Positions 55,101-64,000 of a DNA stretch of 64,000 nucleotides are shown piece after piece; the stretch's first letter is position 1; each line of letters begins with the position of its first letter. The notes under the pieces are model-generated. The model saw only the letters and a program-made list of their open reading frames with translations. It was not told the origin of the DNA and did no database searches. The DNA is from Dastarcus helophoroides (Eukaryota; Arthropoda; Insecta; Coleoptera; Bothrideridae). Where the stretch lies: NCBI GenBank assembly GCA_028583605.1, contig CM053337.1, positions 19,157,694-19,221,693 of the forward strand, in the 5' to 3' direction. Position numbers and translations under genes: made by a program.

Positions 55101-58100
55101 TTAACTCAGTTGATTTAAAAGATTATTCAAAAAATTTGCACGGTAAAATGTCTAAAAAAGCCTAACTCGGCTGATTTTAAAAACGTTTTACAAGAATTTG
55201 CACGCTAAACGTTTTTAAAAAAAAGTTATAACAAAATTTAGACTGTGAAATACCTGAAAAAACTAATCTTACCTAAACCTTACTTAAACCTGATTTAAAA
55301 GATGATTTAAGAGAATTTGCACAGTGAAATGTCTAACAAATTTAACTCAACCAATCTCGAAGATGTTTTAGGAAAATTTGCACGTTTATCGTTTTTTAAA
55401 GAAAGTTTTAACCAAATTTGCACCGTGAAATGCCTAAAAAAAACCAACCTAACCCAACTCAGTTGATTTAAAAGATGATTTAAAAAAATTTGAAAGGTGA
55501 AATGTCTAAAAAAGCCTAACTCACCTGATTTCAAAAACGTTTTACAAGAATTTGCACGCTAAACGTTTTTTAAAATAAGTTTTAACAAAATTAAGACAGT
55601 GAAATGCCTGAAAAACCCAATCTTACTTAAACCTGCTGATTTAAAAGATGATCTAAGAAAATTTGCACGGTGAAATGTCTGACAAATATAACTCAGTTAA
55701 TTTAAAAAATGTTTTATTAGAATTTCCACAATTAACGTTTTTAAAGAAAGTTTTAGCAAAATTTGCACCGTGAAATGCCAAAAAAATCCAACCTTATCTA
55801 ACTCAGTTAAATTAAAAAATAATTCAAAAAAATTTGCACAGTGAAATGTCTGAAAAAGCCTATTTCAGCTAATTTTAAGAACGTTTTATAAAAATTTGCA
55901 TGGTAAACGTCTTTCAAAGAAAATTTTGACAAAATTTCAACCGTAAAATGTCCAAAAAATTCCAATTTATTTTAACCCAGCTGACTTAAAAGATAATTTA
56001 ATAGAATTTACACGGTAAAATGTCTGAAAAATCTAATTTAGTCGGTTTAAAAAATTTTTAAAAGAATTTTCACAGGTAACCTTTTTTAAAGAAAGTTTTA
56101 ACAAAATTTGCACCGTGAAATTTTTGAAAAACCTTAACCTAACTTAACGCAGCCAATTAAAAAAAAAATTTAAAAGAATTTGCACCGTGAAATGTCTGAA
56201 AAACCAAACTTAGCCGATTTAAAAGATGTTTTAACAGAATTTGCACGGTAAAGGTTTTTCAAAAAAAGTTTTAACAAAATTTGCACCGTGAAATGCCTGA
56301 CAAAACCCAACCTAATCTAACCCAGTTGATTTAAGAGATGATTCAAAAAAACTTGCACGGTAAAATGTCTAAAAAACCCTATTGTAGCTAATTGCAAGAA
56401 CGTTTTATAAGAATTTGCACAGTTAACGTTTTTTAAAGCTTTTAACGAAATTTGAACCGTGAAATGTTTAAAAAACCCCAATTTATTTTAACTTGGCTGA
56501 CTTAAAAGATGATTAAAAAGAATTTACATGGTGAAGTGTCTAAAAAATTTAACCCAGTTGATTTCAAAAAAGTTTTAAAAGAATTTGAAACGTTTTAAAA
56601 GAATTTGCATGCTAAACGTTTTTCAAAGAAAGTTCTAACAAAATTTAGACCGTGACATGCCTAAAAAACCTGATCTAACATAACCTTGCCTATTTAAAAG
56701 ATGATTTAAAAAAATGTGTACGATAAAATGTCTGAAAAATCTAACTCAGTCAATTTAAACAATGTTTTAAAAGAATTTGCACAATTAACTTTTTTTAAAA
56801 ACAGTTCTAACAAAATTTCGATTGTTAAATGCCTGAAAAAATCTAATCTAACTTAACCCTGCTGATTTAAAATATAATTTAAAAGAATTTGCACTGTGAA
56901 ATGTCTGAAAAATTAAACTTAGCCAATTTAAAAAATGTTTAAAGGAAATTTGCACGCTCAACGTTATTCAAGGAAAGTCTTAACAAAATTTGAACCGTTA
57001 AATGACTGAAAAAATCCAACCTAATCTTGTTGATTTGAAAGATGATTCAAAAAAATTTGCACGGTGAAATGTCTGAAAAAAGGTAACTCGACTGATTTCA
57101 AAAACGTTTTAAAAGAATTTGCATGCTAAACGTTTTTCAAAGAAAGTTCTAACAAAATTTAGACCGTGAAATGCCTAAAAAATCTGATCTAACTTAACCT
57201 TGCCTATTTAAAAGATGATTTAAAAGAATTTGTACGATTAACTTTTTTTAAAAACAGTTCTAACAAAATTTCGACCGTTAAATGCCTGAAAAAATCTAAT
57301 CTAACTTAACCCTGCTGATTTAAAATATGATTTAAAAGAATTTGCCCTGTGAAATGTCTGAAAAATCTAACTTAGTTAATTTAAGAGATGTTTTAAAAAA
57401 TTTTGCACGATTGACGTTTTTTAAAGAAAGTTAAAACAAAATTTGCACCGTGAAATGCTTGGAAAAACCTAACCTAACTTAACGCAGCCAATTTAAAAGA
57501 TGATTCAAAAGAATTTGCACGGTGAAATGTCTGAAAAATTAAACTTAGCCAATTTAAAAAATGTCTTAACAGAATTTGTACCGTGAAATACCCAAAACTA
57601 CCCAACCCAATCTAACTCAGTTAAATTAAAAGATAATTTAACACAATTTGCACGGTGAAATGTCTAAGAAAACCTATTTCAGATAATTTCAGGAACGTTT
57701 TATAAGAATTTGCACAGAAAACTTTTTCAAAGAAGGTTTTAACAAAATTTTGACTGTGAAATGTGTAAAAAAATTTAATCTTTTTTAACCCAGCTGATTT
57801 AAAAAAATTTAAACGGTAAAATGTTTGAAAAATCTAATTCAGTCAATTAACAAAAAGTTTTAATAGAATTTTCAAAGTTAATGTTTTTAAAAGAAAGTTT
57901 TAACAACATTTGCACCGTGAAATCTTTGGAAAAACCTAACCTAACTTAACGCAGCCAATTTAAAAGATGATTCAAAAAAATTTGCACGGTGAAATGTCTG
58001 AAAAACCAAACTTAGCCGATTTAAAAGATGTTTTAGCAAAATTTGCACGTTTAACGTTTTTTAAAGAAAGTTTTAACAAAATTTGCACCGTGACATGCCT

Positions 58101-59197
58101 GAAAAAAACCAACCTAACCTAACTCAGTTGATTTAAAAGATTATTCAAAAAAATTTGCACGGTAAAATGTCTAAAAAAGCCTAACAGCTAATTTTAAAAA
58201 CGTTTTACAAGAATTTGCACGCTAAATGTTTTTAAAAGAAAGTTATAACAAAATTTAGACTGTGAAATACATGAAAAAACCAATCTTACCTAAATCTTAC
58301 TTAAACCTGATTTAAAAGATGATTTAAGAGAATTTGCACAGCGAAATGTCTAACAAATTTAACTCAACCAATTTCAAAGATGTTTTAGGAAAATTTGTAC
58401 GTTTATCGTTTTTTAAAGAAAGTTTTAACAAAATTTGCACCGTGAAATGCCTGAAAAAAACCAACCTAACCTAACTCAGTTGATTTAAAAGATGATTTAA
58501 AAAAATTTGAACGGTGAAATGTCTAAAAAAGCCTAACTCACCTGATTTCAAAAACGTTTTACAAGAATTTGCACGCTAAACGTTTTTTAAAGAAAGTTTT
58601 AACAAAATTAAGACGGTAAAATGCTCGAAAAAACCCAATCTTACTTAAACCTGCTGATTTAAAAGATGATCTTAGAAAATTTGCACCGTGAAATGTCTGA
58701 CAAATATAACTCAGTTAATTTAAAAAATGTTTTATTAGAATTTGCACAATTAACGTTTTTTAAAGAAAGTTTTAACAAAATTTGCACCGTGAAATGCCAA
58801 AAAAATCCAATCTTATCTAACTCAGTTAAATTAAAAAATAATTCAAAAAAAATTGCACAGTGAAATGTCTAAAAAAGCCTATTTCAGCTAATTTCAAGAA
58901 CGTTTTATAAGAATTTGCACGGTAAACGTCTTTGAAAGAAAGTTTTGACAAAATTTTAACCGTAAAATGTCTAAAAAATTCCAATTTATTTTAACCCAGC
59001 TGACTTAAAAGATAATTTAATAGAATTTACACGGTAAAATGTCTGAAAAATTTAATTTAGTCGGTTTAAAGAAGTTTTAAAAGAATTTTCACAGGTAACG
59101 TTTTTTAAAGAAAGTTTTAAAAATTGAATCACAGAACTTGTCCCCTGAAACCAAGAAAAATTAAAAAAAAAAAAAAAAAAACACACAACAAAGGCCG

Positions 59198-59238
59198 CTC
59201 TAACGCGTTTCGACAGCCAAGCTGTCATCTTCAGAGAG
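59198..59238 (-). ncRNA. Hammerhead-ribozyme-like motif in the left arm
   Basis: Mirror copy of 59244-59284: CUCU, CUGAAGA, GACAGC hairpin, GAAAC, GUU, AGAG. Confidence 0.45.
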
Positions 59239-59243
59239 AAACT

Positions 59244-59284
59244 CTCTCTGAAGATGACAGCTTGGCTGTCGAAACGCGTTAGAG
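59244..59284 (+). ncRNA. Hammerhead-ribozyme-like motif in the right arm
   Basis: CUCU (59244-59247), CUGAAGA (59248-59254), GACAGC-UUG-GCUGUC hairpin, GAAAC (59271-59275), GUU (59278-59280), AGAG (59281-59284), which pairs with CUCU. One U between CUGAAGA and stem II departs from the textbook core. Confidence 0.45.
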
Positions 59285-62200
59285 CGGCCTTTGTTGTGTT
59301 TTTTAATTTTTCTTGGTTTCAGGGGACAAGTTCTGTGTTTCAATTTTTGAAGATAACCAAGGACCAGTCCGTTCCATCAAAAGAAAGTTTTAACAAAATT
59401 TGCACCGTGAAATGTTTGGAAAACCTCAACCTAACTTAACGCAGCCAATTTAAAAAAAAATTTAAAAGAATTTGCACCGTGAAATGTCTGAAAAACCAAA
59501 CTTAGCCAATTTAAAAGATGTTTTAACAGAATTTGCACGGTAAACGTTTTTCAAAAAAAGTTTTAACAAAATTTGCACCGTGAAATGCCTGACAAAAGCC
59601 AACCTAATCTAACCCAGTTAAATGAAAAGATGATTAAAAAAATTTTGCACAGTGAAATGTCTTAAAAACCCTATTTTAGCTAATTTTAAAAACGTTTTAT
59701 AAGAATTTGTACAGTAAACGTCTTTCAAAGCAAGTTTTAACGAAATTTGAACCGTGAAATGTCTGAAAAACCCCAATTTATGTTAACCTAGCTGACTTAA
59801 AAGATGATTAAAAAGAATTTACATGGTAAAGTGTCTAAAAAATTTAACCCAGTTGATTTACAAGAAGTTTTAAGATAATTTGCACAATTAACGTTCTTTA
59901 AAGTTAGTTTCAACAAAATTCACACCGTGAAATCTCTAAAAAAAACCTAATTTAACTTAATGCAGCCAATTTAAAAGATATTTTAAGAGAAATTGTACAG
60001 TGAAATGTCTGAAAAATTAAACTTAGCCAATTTAAAAAATGTTTAAAGGAAATTTGCTCGCCCAACGTTATTCAAGGAAAGTTTTAACAAAATTTGCACC
60101 GTTAAATGACTAAAAAAATCCAACCTAATCTTGTTGATTTAAAAGATGATTTAAAAAAATTTGCACGGTGAAATATCTGAAAAAGCCTAACTCGACTAAT
60201 TTTAAAAACGTTTTAAAAGAATTTGCATGCTAAACGTTTTTCAAAGAAAGTTCTAACAAAATTTAGACCGTGAAATGCCTAAAAAACCTGATCTAACATA
60301 ACCTTGCCTATTTAAAAGATGATTTAAAAGAATTTGTACAATAAAATGTCTGAAAAATCTAACTCAGTCAATTTAAACGATGTTTTAAAAGAATTTGCAC
60401 GACTAACTTTTTTTAAAAACAGTTCTAACAAAATTTCGACCGTTAAATGCCTGAAAAAATCTAATCGAACTTAATCTTGCTGATTTAAAAGAATTTGCAC
60501 TGTGAAATGTCTGAAAAATCTAACTTAGTCAATTTAAGAGATGTTTTAAAAAATTTTGCACGATTGACGTTTTTTAAAGAAAGTTAAAACAAAATTTGCA
60601 CCGTGAAATGCTTGGAAAAACCTAACCTACCTTAACGCAGCCAATTTAAAAGGTGATTCAAAAGAATTTGCACGGTGAAATGTCTGAAAAATTAAACTTA
60701 GCCAATTTAAAAGATGTCTTAGCAGAATTTGTACAGTAAACGTTTTTCAAAGAAAGTTTTAACAAAATTTGCACCGTGAAATGCCCAAAAATACCCAACC
60801 TAATCTAACTCAGTTAAATTAAAAGATAATTTAAAAAAATTTGCAGGGTAAAATGTCTAAAAAAAACCTATTTAAGATAATTTCAAGAACGTTTCATAAG
60901 AATTTGCACGGTAAACGTTTTTCAAAAAAGATTTTTGAGAAATCTAGACCCTAAAATTTATGAAAAAACCCAATCTAACTTAACCCAGCTGATTTAAAAA
61001 AAATTACATGGTGAAATGTCTGAAAAATCTAACCCAGTCGATTTAAGAGAAGTTTCTAAGGTATTTGCACAGTTAACGTTTTTTAAAGAAAGTTTTAACG
61101 AAATTTGCACTGTGAAATTCTCAGAAAAATTGAACCCAACTTAACGCAGCAAATTTAGAAAAATATTTAAAAGAATTTGCATGGTGAAATGTCTAAAAAA
61201 CCAAACTTAGTCGATGTAAAAGATGTTTTAACAGAATTTGCCTTTCTAACGTTTTTTAAAAGAAGTTTTAACATAATTTGCACGGTGAATTGCCTTAAAA
61301 AATCCAACCCTACCTAACTCACTCAATTTAAAAGATGATTTAAAAGAATTTACACGGTGAAATGTCTAAAAAAAGCCCAACTTAGCTGATTTTAAGAACA
61401 TTTTAAAAGAATTTGCGCGGTAAACGTTTTTTAAAGAAAGTTTTAACAAAATTTGATTCATGAAATGTCTGAAAAAACCCATCTAACTTAGACCTGCTAA
61501 ATTAAAATAATTTGCACAGCAAAATGTCTGGAAAATTTACTCAGTCGATTTAAAAGAAGTTTTAAAAGAATTTGCACGGTTAACGTTTTTTAAAAGAAAG
61601 TTTTAACAAAATTTGCATCGTGAAATGCTTGGAAAAACCTAACCTAACTTAACGCAGCCAATTTGAAAGCTAACTCAAAAAACTACACAACCAATCTAGA
61701 CTGTAAAATGTCTAAAAAAACTCAATCTAACTTAAACCAGCTGATTTAAAAGAATTTGCACGGTGAAATGTCTAAAAAACCAAACTCAGCCAATTTCAAA
61801 GATGTTTTAGGAAAATTTGCACGTTTAACGTTTTTTAAAGAAAGTTTTAACAAAATTTGCACCGTGACATGCCTGAAAAAAACCAACCTAACCTAACTCA
61901 GTTGATTTAAAAGATTATTCAAAAAATTTGCACGGTAAAATGTCTAAAAAAGCCTAACTCAGCTGATTTTAAAAACGTTTTACAAGAATTTGCACGCTAA
62001 ACGTTTTTAAAAGAAAGTTATAACAAAATTTAGACTGTTAAATACCTGAAAAAACCAATCTTACCTAAACCTTACTTAAACCTGATTTAAAAGATGATTT
62101 AAGATAATTTGCACAGTGAAATGTCTAAAAAATTTAACTCAACTAATTTCAAAGATGTTTTAGGAAAATGTGCACGTTTAACGTTTTTTAAAGAAAGTTT

Positions 62201-64000
62201 TAACAAAATTTGCACCGTGAAATGCCTGAAAAAAACCAACTTAACCTAACTCAGTTGACTTAAAAGATGATTTAAAAAAATTTGAACGGTGAAATGTCTA
62301 AAAAAGCCTAACTCACCTGATTTCAAAAACTTTTTACAAGAATTTGCACGTTAAACGTTTTTTAAAGAAAGTTTTAACAAAATTAAGACAGTGAAATGCC
62401 TAAAAAAACCCAATCTTACTTTAACCTGCTGATTTAAAAGATGATCTAGGAAAATTTGCACAGTGAAATGTCTGACAAATATAACTCAGTTAATTTAAAA
62501 AAAGTTTTATTAGAATTTGCACGATTAACGTTTTTTAAAGAAAGTTTTAACAAAATTTGCACCGTGAAATGCCAAAAAAAATCCAACCTTATCTAACTCA
62601 GTTAAATTAAAAAATAATTCAAAAAGTTTGCACGGTGAAATGTCTGAAAAAGCCTATTTCAGCTAATTTCAAAAACGTTTTATAAGAATTTGCACGGTAA
62701 ACGTCTTTCAAAGAAAATTTTGACAAAATTTTCAACCGTAAAATGTCTAAAAAATTCCAATTTATTTTAACCCAGATGACTTAAAAGATAATTTAATAGA
62801 ATTTACACGGTAAAATGTCTGAAAAATCTAATTTAGTCGGTTTAAAAAAGTTTTAAAAAGAATTTCCACAGGACACGTTTTTTAAAGAAAGTTTAAACAA
62901 AATTTGCACCGTGAAATGCCTGAAAAAAACCAACCTTACCTAACTCAGTTGATTTAAAAGATGATTTAAAAAAATTTGAACGGTGAAATGTCTAAAAAAG
63001 CCTAACTCACCTGATTTCAAAAACGTTTTACAAAAATTCGCACGCTAAACGTTTTTTAAAGAAAGTTTTAACAAAATTAAGACAGTGCAATGCCTGAAAA
63101 ACTCAATCTTACTTAAACCAGTTGATTTAAGAAATGATCTAAGAAAATTTGCACCGTGAAATGTCTGACAAATATAACTCAGTTAATTTAAAAAATGTTT
63201 TATTAAAATTTGCACAATTAACGTTTTTTAAAGAAAGTTTCAACAAAATTTGCACCGTGAAATGCCAAAAAACCCAACGTTATCTAACTCAGTTAAATTA
63301 AAAAATAATTCAAAAAAATTTGAACAGTGACATGTTTGAAAAAGCCTATTTCAGCTAATTTCAAGAACGTTTTATAAGAATTTGCACGGTAAACGTCTTT
63401 CAAAGAAAATTTTGACATAATTTTAACCGTAAAATGTCTAAAAAAATTCCAATTTATTTTATCCCAGCTGACTTAAAAGATAATTTAATAGAATTTTTAC
63501 GGTAAAATGTCTGAAAAATCTAATTGAGTCGGTTTAAAAAAGTTTTAAAAGAATTTTCACAGGTAACGTTTTTTAAAGAAAGTTTTAACAAAATTTGCAC
63601 CGTGAAATTTTTGGAAAACCTTAACCTAACTTAACGCAGCCAATTTAAAAAAAAAATTAAAAGAATTTGCACCGTGAAATGTCTGAAAAACCAAACTTAG
63701 CCGATTTAAAAGATGTTTTAACAGAATTTGTACGGTAAACGTTTTTCAAAAAAAGTTTTAACAAAATTTGCACCGTGAAATGCCTGACAAAACCCAACCT
63801 AATCTAACCCAGTTGATTTAAGAGATGATTCAAAAAAATTTGCACAGTGAAATGTCTTAAAAACCCTATCTTAGCTAATTTTAAGAACGTTTTATAAGAA
63901 TTTGCACAGTAAACGTCTTTCAAAGCAAGTTTTAACAAAATTTAAACCGTGAAATGTCTGAAAAACCCCATTTTATTTTAACCTAGCTGACCTAAAAGAT

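Larger units (their letters stand above)
59121..59379 (+). mobile_element. Family-1 foldback element, 259 bp, in the satellite, with 14-bp target duplication
   Basis: AAAGAAAGTTTTAA at 59107-59120 and 59380-59393. Two nearly identical arms meet head-to-head at about 59241. The left arm has an A-rich expansion (59160-59182). The right arm is longer and ends gaccagtccgttccatcaa. Each arm carries an intact hammerhead-like core. Confidence 0.92.
50331..64000 (+). repeat. ~175-bp-monomer satellite with ~6.79-kb higher-order repeat, extends past the window
   Basis: Monomers of about 170-178 bp contain three related boxes: atttgcaccgtgaaatgcct, aatttgcacggtgaaatgtc and aatttgcacggtaaacgttt, separated by Asn-codon-like AT-rich links with cctaactcag(c/t)(t/c)gattt. 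Landmarks: acgttttttaaagaaag every ~175 bp. Highly similar segments recur 6,791-6,792 bp apart (53881 with 60672; 54841 with 61633; 55311 with 62102), with a second level at about 3.0-3.7 kb. Short frames have no meaning. Two family-1 elements are inserted in it. Confidence 0.92.

Noticed and set aside
52905..59439. Short ORFs in the satellite (60-105 residues)
   Set aside because: Chance frames in satellite monomers, repeated with stops in other copies.

Overview
The window is nuclear DNA from an insect (or closely related arthropod). Three things point there: a partial NIT2 gene with animal-type sequence, a large intron-containing gene for a secreted Thr/Gln/His-rich protein of the insect matrix/cuticle type, and long arrays of CCTAA, which is the arthropod telomere pentamer TTAGG read on the other strand. 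No bacterial, viral or autonomous transposon coding region was found. The order of insect cannot be fixed from the sequence alone.

Genes occupy the left 15 kb. Bases 1-302 (minus strand) are the first ~100 codons of NIT2 (omega-amidase), cut by the window edge. A heat-shock-type promoter (HSE triplets, TATA box, TCAGT initiators) lies at 821-990 and points right. From 14543 down to 2112 on the minus strand runs one gene whose three visible coding exons join in phase at canonical splice sites (12961-14543, 11026-12272, 2112-10603) to give 3,773 residues; its first exon was not found. The C-terminal 2,198 residues are an 8-residue repeat (D-N-H-K-T-S-W-G) encoded by about 274 copies of a 24-bp unit. 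The array is diverged at its 5' (protein N-terminal) end and almost perfectly homogeneous toward the stop codon. The heat-shock promoter reads into this array in antisense, a layout that resembles Drosophila hsr-omega.

The remaining ~49 kb is repeat-dominated. In order: a 22-bp minisatellite (15.8 kb); two CCTAA arrays (16.5-18.4 and 20.7-21.1 kb) that share the same left and right flanks, with a ~330-bp palindrome-bearing repeat before the second; a duplicated GATGAA/GATAAA/GGATGAT compound microsatellite (23.2-24.7 kb); a G-run-rich minisatellite (25.85-28.9 kb); a 372-bp tandem repeat (29.6-31.3 kb); two polypurine arrays (33.5-35.9 and 43.0-46.5 kb) followed by copies of one shared AT-rich module; an 88-bp tandem repeat (38.05-38.8 kb); and a ~175-bp-monomer satellite with ~6.79-kb higher-order periodicity (50.3 kb to the window end).

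Short non-autonomous elements are scattered through the repeats. They have 11-14-bp target duplications, and several contain a CUGAAGA-hairpin-GAAAC-GUH core with a complementary stem I, like a type I hammerhead ribozyme of Penelope-like retroelements. Relatively complex, non-repetitive islands remain at 15.3-15.8, 22.1-23.2, 38.8-41.4 and 49.0-50.3 kb; no convincing gene was found in them.
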